A stretch of 64,000 bases of DNA from Actomonas sp051209155 (GTDB taxonomy: Bacteria > Verrucomicrobiota > Verrucomicrobiia > Opitutales > Opitutaceae). Numbering within the stretch: position 1 is the first letter of the stretch; every line of letters begins with the position of its first letter. The position numbers and the translations under genes are program-made. The notes under the pieces were generated by a model, which was not told where the DNA came from, searched no databases, and was given only the letters and a program-made list of their open reading frames with translations. This document shows positions 49,332 to 58,325 of this stretch, in pieces. The stretch lies in NCBI GenBank assembly GCA_051209155.1, contig JBPJGB010000004.1; one strand, given 5' to 3'.

Positions 49332-51086
49332 ATGACCAAAAACGAAATCGCCGAGATTTTCGAGGAGATCGGAGTGCTGCTCGAACTTAAGGGGGAGAAC
49401 CCCTTCAAGATCCGCGCCTACGGCAGCGGCGCGCGGGTGCTGGAATCGCTGGAGACGGAGGAGTTTGAGCGTTTGGTGGCCGAGGAAAAGCTCGATACCG
49501 TCAAAGGCATCGGGGACGCGTTGGCTCAGAAGATCGGTGAGCTCCACGCGACCGGATCGCTGGGCTTTTACGATAAGCTCAAGGCCTCCATTGCGCCGGG
49601 GTTGGTCGAAATGCTCGAGGTGCCGGGGTTGGGCGCGAAGAAGATCAAGGCGATCCACGACAAGCTCGGCATCGATACGATTGAGGGCTTGGCCAAGGCC
49701 TGTGAGGATGGGCGCGTGGCGGAGCTGAGCGGCTTTGGCGCCAAGTCGGCCGCGAAGATCGCCGAGGGGATTCGCAACCGCGAAGCCTACGGTAAACGGC
49801 ATCTGTGGTGGCTCGCCAATGAGGTGGCTCAGCCGATCGTGGCTGGGCTGCGGGAACGCCCGGAAGTCGTGCGCGCGGAGGCGGCGGGCAGCTTGCGCCG
49901 GGGCATGGAGACCGTGGGTGATCTCGACTTCATCGTGGCCAGTGAGTACCCGGCGCCGGTGATGACCTGGTTCTGTGAGTTGCCTGAAGTGAAGGAGGTC
50001 ACCGCGCGCGGTGAAACGAAGTCGAGTGTGCGTTTCGAGAGCGGGCTGCAGGCGGATCTTCGCATCGTGCCGCCGGGGCAGTTTGTCTTTGCGTTGCACC
50101 ACTTCACCGGCTCGAAGGATCACAATGTGGGCATGCGGCAACGGGCGCTGGAGCGCGGGTTGAGTCTGTCTGAGTGGGGCCTCGTGCCGGCCGCAGGTGA
50201 GGGCACGGCGAAGGAGAAAGCCGAGCGCGGCGAGAGCAAGGTCGTCGAGGACGAGGCGGGCCTGTTCCGCGAACTCGGGCTAGCGTTTGTGCCGCCGGCC
50301 TTGCGCGAAGGCTTGGGGGAAATCGAAGCGGCGGAGCAGGGCGAGTTGCCGGAGCTGTTCGAACTGAGCGACCTGCGTGGGGCGTTTCACAATCACACCA
50401 CGGCCAGCGACGGTCGGAATACCTTGGCCGAAATGGCGGCGGCGGCGGAAAAGTTGGGGTGGGATTACCTCGGCATCGCCGATCACTCGAAGGCAAGTTT
50501 TCAGGCCAACGGTCTCGATGAGGAACGCCTGCTGAAACAGGTCGAGGAGATCCGCGAACTGAATGCGTCGGGTCGTTTCAAGACCCATGTCTTCGCGGGG
50601 AGCGAGGTCGATATCCTGACCGATGGCCGGTTGGATTTCAGTGACGAGGTGATGGCGCAGTTGGACTACGTGGTCGCCTCGGTGCACAACGCCTTTGCCC
50701 AAAGTGAGGACGAAATGACGGCGCGCATCATCCGGGCGATTGAGAATCCGCACGTCACCATGCTGGGCCATGCCACGGGTCGGCTCCTGCTGCGGCGCGA
50801 ACCCTACAAGGTGAACCTGGCGAAAGTCATTGATGCCGCGATTGCGAATGGGACCATCATCGAACTCAACGCGAGCCCCTGGCGGCTCGATCTGGACTGG
50901 CGACTCTGGCGCAAGGCGGCCGAGCGGGGGTTGCTCTGTGCGATCAATCCAGACGCCCACGAATGCGACGGCCTCCAGCACGTGCTCGCCGGAGTGAACG
51001 CGGCCCGCAAAGGCTGGCTGCAGGCGAAGCACGTGCTCAACACCCGAAGCCGCGACGACGTCGCGGCATTCTTCGGGCGCAGGTAA
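49332..51086 (+). CDS. polX: DNA polymerase X family protein with PHP exonuclease domain
   Basis: 584 aa from the ATG at 49332 (MTKNEIAEIFEEIGVLLEL). N-terminal helix-hairpin-helix and 8-kDa-type segments reach about residue 150. The nucleotidyltransferase acidic residues are in GSLRRGMETVGDLDFIVAS and ADLRIVPP. The C-terminal PHP domain from about residue 350 has FHNHTTASDG, GIADHSK, GSEVDIL, ASVHNAF, MLGHATGRLLLRREPY and NPDAHE, all metal-binding motifs. PolX fills short gaps in base excision repair. Full length. Confidence 0.93.
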   Translation: MTKNEIAEIFEEIGVLLELKGENPFKIRAYGSGARVLESLETEEFERLVAEEKLDTVKGIGDALAQKIGELHATGSLGFYDKLKASIAPGLVEMLEVPGLGAKKIKAIHDKLGIDTIEGLAKACEDGRVAELSGFGAKSAAKIAEGIRNREAYGKRHLWWLANEVAQPIVAGLRERPEVVRAEAAGSLRRGMETVGDLDFIVASEYPAPVMTWFCELPEVKEVTARGETKSSVRFESGLQADLRIVPPGQFVFALHHFTGSKDHNVGMRQRALERGLSLSEWGLVPAAGEGTAKEKAERGESKVVEDEAGLFRELGLAFVPPALREGLGEIEAAEQGELPELFELSDLRGAFHNHTTASDGRNTLAEMAAAAEKLGWDYLGIADHSKASFQANGLDEERLLKQVEEIRELNASGRFKTHVFAGSEVDILTDGRLDFSDEVMAQLDYVVASVHNAFAQSEDEMTARIIRAIENPHVTMLGHATGRLLLRREPYKVNLAKVIDAAIANGTIIELNASPWRLDLDWRLWRKAAERGLLCAINPDAHECDGLQHVLAGVNAARKGWLQAKHVLNTRSRDDVAAFFGRR

Positions 51087-51089
51087 ATG

Positions 51090-51194
51090 ACCGCAAAAAG
51101 GCGCAGAAGTCGCAAAAAGGGGATCCGGTAGATCGAGGGATTGGGATGAATTTCGTTGGAGTGGTTCTTGCGCCTTTTGCGCCTTTTTGCGGCT
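51090..51194. repeat. Inverted-terminal repeat element, copy F1
   Basis: Starts ACCGCAAAAAGGCGCAGAAG, ends TTGCGCCTTTTGCGCCTTTTTGCGGC-type sequence; the ends are imperfect reverse complements, with about 55 bp of other sequence between. It fills the gap between polX and gmd. Sisters lie at 56777-56934 and 58326-58429. Confidence 0.75.
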
Positions 51195-51204
51195 ATCCCG
51201 TTTT

Positions 51205-52212
51205 ATGAAAAAAGCGCTCATCACCGGCATCACCGGACAGGACGGATCCTACTTGGCCGAGCTGTTGCTGGACAAAGGTTACGCGGTGCATGGGCTGGTG
51301 CGGCGCGCGAGTGCCTACAACCGCAGCCGAATTGACCATTTGCGGACACCGGAGCACTTGGACTCGGGACGACTGGTGTTGCACTACGGCGAGCTGAACG
51401 ACGTGACCTCGTTTCACCGCCTGCTGCACAAGATTGAGCCCGACGAGGTCTACCACCTGGCGGGCCAAAGCCATGTGGGTTTGAGTCTGGAGTTGCCGGA
51501 GGTGACCTGTCTCGAAAACGGCATGGCGACCTTGCACCTGTTGGAAAGCGTGCGGGAACTGCAGAATCCCTCCCGGGTGTTTCTGGCGGCGAGTTCAGAG
51601 ATCTTTGGGGCGCCCGCGACGGAGCCGCAGGATGAGTCGACCCCGGTGGCCCCCCGCAACCCCTACGGTGCGGCGAAGGCGTTTTCAATGCACCTCGGGA
51701 AAATCTACCGCGAGACGCACGGGTTGTTCGTCTGCAATGGCATTGCTTTCAACCACGAGTCCCCGCGCCGCGGAGAAAACTTTGTGACCCGCAAGATATC
51801 CCTGGGCGTCGCGCGAATCGCGCGCGGCGAGAATGGGGTGATCGAGTTGGGCAACCTCGATGGCCGGCGCGACTGGGGTTACGCCAAGGAATACGTCGAA
51901 GCCATGTGGCGCATGCTGCAGCAGGACACCGCGGATGACTACGTCCTCGCGACGGGTGAAACCTGCACAGTGCGTGAGTTTGCCCACGCCGCCTTCACCG
52001 CGGGGGGGATCCCCGTCGAGTTTGTGGGGCAGGGTGTGGAAGAAGTGGCCCGCCGCACCGATACCGGTGCGATCGTCCTGCGGGTCTCGCCGCGCTACTT
52101 CCGCACCGTTGATGCGCAATGCCTACGCGGCGACCCGTCCAAAGCGAAAGCGAAGTTGAATTGGGAGGCGGGGACCAAAGGACGCGAGCTGGCGGCGCTG
52201 ATGGTTGGCTAG
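51205..52212 (+). CDS. gmd: GDP-mannose 4,6-dehydratase
   Basis: 335 aa from the ATG at 51205 (MKKALITGITGQDGSYLAELL). Short-chain dehydrogenase that makes GDP-4-keto-6-deoxymannose. The NAD loop is TGITGQDGSYLAE, catalytic Tyr/Lys in NPYGAAKAF, and the GDP-sugar features are YHLAGQSHVGLSLE, NHESPRRGENFVTRKI and DWGYAKEYVEAMW, typical of Gmd. Its substrate comes from ManC. The partner making fucose or rhamnose is not visible. Downstream the sequence turns AT-rich. Confidence 0.92.
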   Translation: MKKALITGITGQDGSYLAELLLDKGYAVHGLVRRASAYNRSRIDHLRTPEHLDSGRLVLHYGELNDVTSFHRLLHKIEPDEVYHLAGQSHVGLSLELPEVTCLENGMATLHLLESVRELQNPSRVFLAASSEIFGAPATEPQDESTPVAPRNPYGAAKAFSMHLGKIYRETHGLFVCNGIAFNHESPRRGENFVTRKISLGVARIARGENGVIELGNLDGRRDWGYAKEYVEAMWRMLQQDTADDYVLATGETCTVREFAHAAFTAGGIPVEFVGQGVEEVARRTDTGAIVLRVSPRYFRTVDAQCLRGDPSKAKAKLNWEAGTKGRELAALMVG

Positions 52213-52229
52213 AGCTGTGATCGTAGTGA

Positions 52230-53444
52230 TCAGTTCGCGAAGCTGATGCCCACCGCATGCCAGAAATCGTCCATGATCTTCGTGTGCTCGTCAGTCCATT
52301 TACGAAGGTAGTAATGGGACTGGATTACATTTAAACCAGCGTGCCCCAAGAAATCGGCTACTTTACGTGGATTCCAATCTTTCTTGAGCATATAGGTCGT
52401 ATAGATGCGGCGCAAAAAATGGGTTTTGCCGTATTCGATATTTAGGTCAAACTGTTCGATGAAATTCGCCGATTCTTCGCGTAAGGAAAATATCTTTCGC
52501 CGTGACACCGGCAGTATCAGATTGTTGAGCGAACTAATTGGCGCGTGAGGGGCCCTAAATTTATTATAGAGCTCGATTGGGATTGCGGCTGAACGGCTTA
52601 GTTTTGTTTTCGTCGTAAATCCGTCGCCCTTAATAAAATGGGCAGTAGGCGATGTTGTTGAGAATTGAATGTCGCGATTGCGCAGCATGAAAACCTCACT
52701 GAAACGAGCTCCGGCTCCGAGTTGGAAAAGATTGGTGACGAAGATGTCTCCTTCGAGTCCGAGCGAAGCGAAGAGAAAAGATGAAAGGCCTTCCGGGGTA
52801 GGGGCAATGGGTGGCGGAAGCACGGTCGGAAACGAAGCGTATGACAAGCACTGCTCAATCGCTTTGTTGTTAGACTTGATCGCAGGCGGAAACTTTCCGA
52901 AAGTTGATCGGACGGCAGTGATGCAGTTGTTCAGTGATTGATGGCAGTCCGAAACTATCAGTGACTCTTCCGGGTAAAGGGCTTCGCAGTAATTATATAA
53001 TATGTTCTGCGGGAGATGTGTTATTGGGAATGCGAGAATTTGTGCATAGATAGTTCGACGTAAAGATTTTGGGATTTCGAAGTCCGAAGAGCCCAGATTA
53101 ATCTGCACACCTAAGTATACTGCCTTTGCGATATAGATAAGGTAGCGCTTCCTAGTGGCGACGTTGATGTTTGAGGTATAATAGGTTCGTGTGATCGCCT
53201 CGCCTAGGCTGCAGGTGCAACTTGTCGCATCAGTGCAGTAGTCTAAGTAGAATTGAATTACAGGCGATGAGTCCGACTTTGATAAACCTGACAAAAGGAG
53301 CTGTGTTTCATTGATTTTGCATTCGTCCTCCTGCCATTCAAAATGAACATTTTTCTTCGGTGATTCGCTGTCCTTGATGGCGAACTCATCACAGATGCAG
53401 TGTGCATGCTCAAGTTTCGCCTGGATGTTGTATTTATTTTTCAT
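52230..53444 (-). CDS. Tyrosine recombinase (phage integrase family)
   Basis: 404 aa. The C-terminal half has the catalytic set: Arg247 (GARFSEVFMLR), His342-x-x-Arg345 (HFLRR), His368 (LGHAG) and the probable nucleophile Tyr378 (HYYLRK). The N-terminal 220 residues do not resemble standard arm-binding domains to me. The gene is AT-rich beside its neighbours and ends 18 bp after gmd, the sign of a horizontal insert. Downstream of, and 12 bp from, the unknown gene at 53457, so the pair likely forms an operon. The family call is firm; the class of element is unknown. Confidence 0.88.
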   Translation of the reverse strand: MKNKYNIQAKLEHAHCICDEFAIKDSESPKKNVHFEWQEDECKINETQLLLSGLSKSDSSPVIQFYLDYCTDATSCTCSLGEAITRTYYTSNINVATRKRYLIYIAKAVYLGVQINLGSSDFEIPKSLRRTIYAQILAFPITHLPQNILYNYCEALYPEESLIVSDCHQSLNNCITAVRSTFGKFPPAIKSNNKAIEQCLSYASFPTVLPPPIAPTPEGLSSFLFASLGLEGDIFVTNLFQLGAGARFSEVFMLRNRDIQFSTTSPTAHFIKGDGFTTKTKLSRSAAIPIELYNKFRAPHAPISSLNNLILPVSRRKIFSLREESANFIEQFDLNIEYGKTHFLRRIYTTYMLKKDWNPRKVADFLGHAGLNVIQSHYYLRKWTDEHTKIMDDFWHAVGISFAN

Positions 53445-53456
53445 TAGTATACTAAT

Positions 53457-54797
53457 TTATTGAGATGATTTTGTTAGAATTGAACGCAGGCGAAGATGCT
53501 GTTCCTCGACCCAGCCTTGATAGCAAAAACCGTCAAAATATTGCTGAATCCAGCCGGCTGAAATGCTTCTGTAGCGCGATTCGATTTCGCAAAAATCATA
53601 AATATTGCATCCCGGGGGCCGAGTTTTGAGGCGCATGCAAAGGCCAAATTCGGCGATCGTTTTGTTTAATTTCTTTTCACGCTCCTTGATAGGATTGAGG
53701 AGTCCGGACATTCGGCGTTGACCGATCGCGATTTGGGATGCGGAGAATTTGGGGAATGTCGTGTTGAAGAGTTGAAATGATTCTTCGGGAGCGAAATTAA
53801 AACCCCAGTAGGTTGCCAGCAACAGCGAGTTCTCCGCGCGAAGGGGATTGTGCGCCGCCTCGAATAGGCAACTGTAAAGATGGCTGATGAGGCGTTCGTG
53901 CAGTGGTATATATTTTTCTCGATTTTGATTCATGTATTTTCTTTTTATGAAGTCTTGATCGGCCCATTCGGTAATTTTAGAGAATACGTTGGGGAGCTCA
54001 ATATGTGCGAGGGGTGGGCTGTCTCGCCATATACGCGCATGTTTTACGAGCGACTGAATTTCGTTTGCTCGAATCCCGTTGCCAGAAAGCATAAGGCGTT
54101 CGAGCCGTGAACCCATTAGTAGGTAAAGGTATGCGTTGTCTAAAACTTCGATCGGAAGTTGGTGTATGAAGTCCGTGGAATAGCCATGGTCGAAAATGAG
54201 GCACTCGCGCATCCACCGTCTTATTGTATAAATGAGATGGCGGGGCACCTCAGGGTCGTATTCTAGGGCCCTACGCAACTCGGCGAGCGTCGTAGTTGGG
54301 TTTCCGCCATCGGGGCGATGGGAGTTCAAGGAGCGCCGAAAAGCGTCCTGCTGATCGGCGCGCATTTGCCATTCACGTATTACGTCCTCCTCTGGTATTC
54401 CGCGTAACGAGGCCCACATAAGTTCGTCCCTTCTGGCAAGTGCGATATGTAAATCGGTCGTCCGAAGGTTGAAAAGTTGGGATTCCTTTGCGTTCGGGTC
54501 GTATTTAAACCGAACAGTATAGTATTCTCGGTTTCCGCGTGTGCCGGGCTTTATGAGGCTAGGGTAGCGCACGTGACCGCGTTCCTCCTTTTGCTCCCGA
54601 CGAAGTTTTTCTGGAGGCTCAAGATCCGGTTGCAGCTCGAATTCGAGCTGTTCCTCGGACTGAGTTTTGGCGTCTACGGGGTGAGCGTTTTGACGCGTGC
54701 TTGGTCCAGCGCCTTTTGCCTTTGAAAAATCCGAGGGAGCGCTTTTCGGGGAAAGCTCAGGTGGCAAGGGCGGGTGCATGCCATATTTTGGCGGCAT
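53457..54797 (-). CDS. Unknown protein paired with the tyrosine recombinase (446 aa)
   Basis: Not a family I can name. The start at 54797 has AGGAGGAGG about 10 bases upstream. Residues 1-75 are Pro/Glu/Lys-rich and disordered. Residues about 77-135 (HVRYPSLIKPGTRGNREYYTVRFKY-like, then LRTTDLHIALARRDELM) resemble the strand-helix arm-type DNA-binding domains at the N-terminus of phage integrases. The rest is helical, with no catalytic Arg-His-Tyr set. It may be a recombinase accessory factor or recombinase-like subunit. AT-rich, like its partner. Confidence 0.6.
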   Translation of the reverse strand: MPPKYGMHPPLPPELSPKSAPSDFSKAKGAGPSTRQNAHPVDAKTQSEEQLEFELQPDLEPPEKLRREQKEERGHVRYPSLIKPGTRGNREYYTVRFKYDPNAKESQLFNLRTTDLHIALARRDELMWASLRGIPEEDVIREWQMRADQQDAFRRSLNSHRPDGGNPTTTLAELRRALEYDPEVPRHLIYTIRRWMRECLIFDHGYSTDFIHQLPIEVLDNAYLYLLMGSRLERLMLSGNGIRANEIQSLVKHARIWRDSPPLAHIELPNVFSKITEWADQDFIKRKYMNQNREKYIPLHERLISHLYSCLFEAAHNPLRAENSLLLATYWGFNFAPEESFQLFNTTFPKFSASQIAIGQRRMSGLLNPIKEREKKLNKTIAEFGLCMRLKTRPPGCNIYDFCEIESRYRSISAGWIQQYFDGFCYQGWVEEQHLRLRSILTKSSQ

Positions 54798-55001
54798 CCT
54801 GGCCCCCCTCCTCCTATCGTCGGGAGGGTGCCGGCTCGGTGGCTTTCATATTATGGTTCTCTCATCTTTTTTGTTTCCGAATTGGCTAAGAAATTACGGA
54901 AGTCGCAGGAAAACAACGTGAAAGAACAATTCAGGGCAGCGTTTTGGTCCAATCCTACCGTCTCAGCAATTGGCGACCTCGGACGCAGAAATTGAGGGAA
55001 A

Positions 55002-55050
55002 TAACGTGCAAAAATACTGCGGCCCCCCCCCCGTTCTGTCCCCCCCCCCT
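55002..55050. repeat. C-tract repeat, first copy
   Basis: TAACGTGCAAAAATACTGC leads to ten C residues, then GTTCTGT, then ten C residues. The copy at 55152 has the same order. On the minus strand the two G tracts could support G-quadruplex structure. Confidence 0.85.
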
Positions 55051-55151
55051 ATTCGGGAGTCGAGGGGTTGAGGAAAAGCTTCGCAAGTATATGGTAAAAA
55101 ACGAAAAAGGAAATAAATCGGCTTAGAAAATGATCAATTTGGATGACATTT

Positions 55152-55200
55152 TAACGTGCAAGAATTCTGCTTCACCCCCCCCGTTCTGTCCCCCCCCCCC
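55152..55200. repeat. C-tract repeat, second copy
   Basis: TAACGTGCAAGAATTCTGC leads to eight C residues after a TTCA spacer, then GTTCTGT, then eleven C residues. It starts exactly 150 bp after the first copy. The flanks between copies are different, so it is a true repeat, not an extended duplication. Confidence 0.85.
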
Positions 55201-55604
55201 GATCGACCCTTCGGACTTTTGGTTTCAGGAGGTGCCGTTTACCTGCCCACAGTGGGATTTGAGGTGATTTAGCCCCGATTCGGCCGCGCATTTTGCACCT
55301 TTAGCGATCGCGAACGGGCTCAATTAGCTGCCAAGGGCGCGCATCGACCGGTTTTGGAACAGCAGGTCTTGTCGAACCGAACAGTTGATCGGCGGGCCGA
55401 AAAAGTTCGGACCAGCCCCTTTTTGTGGGCGCGAATACCGGGCGAGGCGGGAACTCCCGCGAAAATTCCGAAGTTTTGCGGGTGCGCTCGCGGACACGGC
55501 GTTCAGCGCTCGTAGTGCGCAGTGCCACGGTCTACGATCTCGCGTTGGGATGCCGAGTGTTGACCCCGCGCGCGGATCGCGACGTGCTCGCTTCTCCTTC
55601 GTTC

Positions 55605-56768
55605 ATGGCCGTCGACCCTCGCGCTTCTTCATCCCAGACCGTCCTCCTCACCGGGGTGGCGGGGTTCATCGGTTCGCACACGGCGCGCGCTCTCCTGACG
55701 CAGGGGCATCGCGTCGTTGGCGTCGATAACCTCAACGACTACTATGATGTTCGGCTGAAGGATCATCGGCTCGATCGTTTGCTCGGCGGCGACGGCCAGC
55801 GGCTGGGGCCGTCCCCGAAGCAGTCGGCCTTTGCCGGGGCAAAGTTGGATCACGGCGCGTTCTCCTTTCGCGCCCTCGATGTAGAGGACGCGGCGGCAGT
55901 GCACCATTTGTTCGCCTCGCAGCATTTCGATGCGGTCATCAACTTGGCGGCGCGCGCCGGTGTGCGCTACTCGGTCGAACACCCCGAGGTCTACGCGTCG
56001 ACCAATGTGTCGGGCGCGGTCAATTTGCTGCAGGCCATGGCGCGGCATGGCGTGAAGAAGTATGTGCTGGCCTCCTCGTCGTCGCTCTACGCGGGCGCGC
56101 CCACGCCGTTTGTTGAGACCCACGACGTCAACCGGCCGCTCTCGCCCTATGCCGCCTCCAAGCTAGGCGCCGAGGCGATGTCCTACGCGTTTCACCACCT
56201 CCATGGCATCGATGTTTCGGTGCTGCGTTACTTCACCGTTTATGGACCAGCGAGTCGCCCGGACATGAGTCCGCTGCGCTTCATCAAGTGGATTGACGAG
56301 GGCACGCCGATCACCCTCTACGGCGATGGCAGTCAGACGCGCGACTTCACGTATGTGGACGACATTGTGGCCGGGACGATCGCCGCGCTGCGGCCGTTGG
56401 GTTATGACGAAGCGCGAACGCGCGAAGATGGCGCGCCTCAAGAGCGCGCCCCGCAGCATGGCGAAGGGATTGCCGGATCGGGGCACCCGGAGGGTCGAGC
56501 CGGCTACAACGTCATCAATCTCGGTGGCGGCAATGCGCCAACCGCGATCCGCGACATGATCGCGATCATCGAGACGGCGCTCGGTAAGGCCGCGAGCATT
56601 CGGCATGAGCCCTTTCACAGCGGCGACATGATGGACACCGCGGCGGACGTCAGCAAAGCAGCTCGCCTGCTTGACTGGCATCCTACCGTGAAACCTGCGG
56701 ACGGTTTCCGCCGCATGGTCGAATGGTATGAGGCGAACCGTGTCTGGCTGCGCGACATCAGGCTGTAA
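55605..56768 (+). CDS. NAD-dependent epimerase, likely UDP-glucuronate 4-epimerase
   Basis: 387 aa from the ATG at 55605. Extended short-chain dehydrogenase: TGVAGFIGSHTARALL NAD loop, VDNLNDYYDVRLKDHRL, which is typical of GlcA epimerases, NLAARAGVRYSVEHPEVY, SLYAG and YAASKLGAEA with the Tyr-x3-Lys pair, and YGDGSQTRDFTYVDDIV. It would convert UDP-GlcA (from Ugd) to UDP-GalA. An insertion of about 30 residues rich in Arg/Glu/Gly follows residue 265. The longer upstream frame is not used because it reads through non-conserved sequence. Confidence 0.87.
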   Translation: MAVDPRASSSQTVLLTGVAGFIGSHTARALLTQGHRVVGVDNLNDYYDVRLKDHRLDRLLGGDGQRLGPSPKQSAFAGAKLDHGAFSFRALDVEDAAAVHHLFASQHFDAVINLAARAGVRYSVEHPEVYASTNVSGAVNLLQAMARHGVKKYVLASSSSLYAGAPTPFVETHDVNRPLSPYAASKLGAEAMSYAFHHLHGIDVSVLRYFTVYGPASRPDMSPLRFIKWIDEGTPITLYGDGSQTRDFTYVDDIVAGTIAALRPLGYDEARTREDGAPQERAPQHGEGIAGSGHPEGRAGYNVINLGGGNAPTAIRDMIAIIETALGKAASIRHEPFHSGDMMDTAADVSKAARLLDWHPTVKPADGFRRMVEWYEANRVWLRDIRL

Positions 56769-56776
56769 GGAGGTTA

Positions 56777-56934
56777 GCCGCAAAAAGGCGCAAAAGGCGT
56801 AAAAAGTCACCGAGCGAGTTTCTGAACTTTTTCGTTCTCGGCTATTGTCGCCGAGTCCGCGCTGATCTCGGTTCGCAATCATACGCGACAGTTGGTGTAC
56901 CGACTTTTTTGCGCCCCTTGCGCCTCTTTGCGGC
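56777..56934. repeat. Inverted-terminal repeat element, copy F2
   Basis: Starts GCCGCAAAAAGGCGCAAAAG and ends in the near reverse complement TTGCGCCTCTTTGCGGC. Central part differs from F1 and F3. It occupies the whole gap between the convergent epimerase and cysC genes. Confidence 0.75.
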
Positions 56935-56936
56935 AA

Positions 56937-57527
56937 TTACTCTCGGATGAGTTTCCGGGCCTCAGCCACGCAGCCCGCCAAATCCTGAGCCTCCGTATCG
57001 ATGACGGTGTCGCCGTCTTCGGTGCTTGGTTCTTCGAAGCCTGAGTCCTTGCCGGTGAACTGCTTTACCTGGCCGGCCGCTACCTTGGCGTAGAGACCTT
57101 TCGGGTCGCGTTGTTGGCAGACCTCAAAGGAGGCCTTCACGTAGGCGAGGGTGAGGTCATCTGGGCCGATCACCTCGCGGGCGATCGCGCGGAGCTCGCG
57201 CTTGGGCGTAATGAAACTGACCAATGTGATGATGCCGGCGTCGGCGAAGAGTTTGGCGACCTCGGCAATGCGGCGGATGTTTTCGCGGCGATCGTCGTCG
57301 GAGAAGCCGAGGTTCTTGTTGAGGCCGCTGCGCACGTTGTCGCCGTCGAGCACCTTCACCACCTTGCCGGCCTCGTGGAGTTGGCGCTCGAGTTCGATGG
57401 CGATGGTCGACTTGCCCGAGCCGCTCAGGCCGTAGAACCACAAGACCTGTCCACGCTGCCCGAGTTGGGTCTCCTTCTCAGCCCGGGAGACCAAACGGTC
57501 GTGAATGGTGTAAATGTTGTCGGGCAT
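56937..57527 (-). CDS. cysC: Adenylylsulfate (APS) kinase
   Basis: 196 aa. It phosphorylates APS to PAPS. The P-loop is GLSGSGKSTIAIELERQL near residue 35, with DGDNVRSGLNKNLGFSDDDRRENIRR as the APS-binding region and FITPKRELRAIAREV further on. A stand-alone kinase, not fused to CysN. Last gene of the cysD-cysN-cysQ-cysC run; 10 bp after cysQ. PAPS feeds sulfate reduction or the sulfotransferase at 19048. Confidence 0.95.
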   Translation of the reverse strand: MPDNIYTIHDRLVSRAEKETQLGQRGQVLWFYGLSGSGKSTIAIELERQLHEAGKVVKVLDGDNVRSGLNKNLGFSDDDRRENIRRIAEVAKLFADAGIITLVSFITPKRELRAIAREVIGPDDLTLAYVKASFEVCQQRDPKGLYAKVAAGQVKQFTGKDSGFEEPSTEDGDTVIDTEAQDLAGCVAEARKLIRE

Positions 57528-57537
57528 GCTTCTGCGG

Positions 57538-58305
57538 TCAGTTGAACAACCGATCGAGCAGTGCCAAGTCTCCGATCGTCAAAAGAGATCCGTTGCGGTA
57601 GTCGGGTTTGCCGTAGGTGAGGAGAGTATGCGAGGGGTGGGTGAGCACTGCTCCGTCGGCGACCTCGACGATGGCTTGGGCGGCGGCCGTATCCCATTCC
57701 ATGGTGGGGACGTCGCGGAGGTAGACGTCGGCTTTGCCCTCGGCAACCAGGCAGAACTTAAGTGAACTGCCAATGCTCAGGCAATCGGCGTCGGGAAAAC
57801 GCGTCAACAAGGCTTCGACCTCGGGACCGGCGTGATCGCGGCTGGCGACGATCCGCAGCTTTTCGCCCGGGCGCGTGGTGCGAATCTTGGCGGGCGCGGC
57901 CGCTTTCTCTGCCCGCCATGCTCCTGTGGCGTCGGCGCCGTAGGTGACTCCGGTCGCGGGCACATGAACGATGCCGGCAACAGGGCGACCATTTTCCACC
58001 AGGCCGATGTTTACGGTGAAGGAGCCAGTCTTCTTGATGAACTCCTTGGTGCCGTCGAGTGGGTCGACCACAAAGAAACGCTTGGCTGTGAGCGTGGCCG
58101 CGGAGCGTTCGCCGTCTTCTTCGGACACCACGGCAATATCTGGGAATGCGTCCCGCAGCCGTGAGGTGATCAGACGATGTGAAGCGAGATCGGCTTGCGT
58201 GAGGGGCGAGTCGTCGGCCTTGGCGTCGACAGTGAGGGCTTGGCCGTAGAAACGCAGGGTTTCCAAACCGGCGGCCTCAGCGATGGATCGCAGAATTTCG
58301 AGCAT
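57538..58305 (-). CDS. cysQ: 3'(2'),5'-bisphosphate nucleotidase
   Basis: 255 aa, inositol monophosphatase superfamily. It removes the 3' phosphate of PAP left after PAPS use. The metal site is DSPLTQADLASHRLI near residue 32, then VVSEEDGE and FVVDPLDGTKEFIKKTGSFTVNIGLVE, which is the CysQ form of the DPLDGT motif, and MEWDTAAAQAIVE near the end. The position between cysN and cysC matches its role in PAPS turnover. Confidence 0.94.
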   Translation of the reverse strand: MLEILRSIAEAAGLETLRFYGQALTVDAKADDSPLTQADLASHRLITSRLRDAFPDIAVVSEEDGERSAATLTAKRFFVVDPLDGTKEFIKKTGSFTVNIGLVENGRPVAGIVHVPATGVTYGADATGAWRAEKAAAPAKIRTTRPGEKLRIVASRDHAGPEVEALLTRFPDADCLSIGSSLKFCLVAEGKADVYLRDVPTMEWDTAAAQAIVEVADGAVLTHPSHTLLTYGKPDYRNGSLLTIGDLALLDRLFN

Positions 58306-58325
58306 GGGAATCGGAAAACAAATTG

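Larger units (their letters stand above)
54798..55604. other. AT-rich non-coding flank of the recombinase module
   Basis: No reading frame here has protein-like composition. It contains an AACGTG-A-AA element near 54916, the two C-tract repeats at 55002-55050 and 55152-55200, then normal GC-rich sequence from about 55265. The transition probably marks the end of the acquired segment. No matching direct repeats at the two borders, such as attachment sites, were found by eye. Confidence 0.55.

Noticed and set aside
54697..55126. Several short frames of 60-75 codons upstream of the recombinase module
   Set aside because: Overlap C-tract repeats, Trp/Phe/Pro-biased, no Shine-Dalgarno sequence or conserved motif.
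52200..55420. attL/attR direct repeats flanking the recombinase island
   Set aside because: No convincing direct repeat over 10 bp found by eye at the two borders, and no tRNA at either end.
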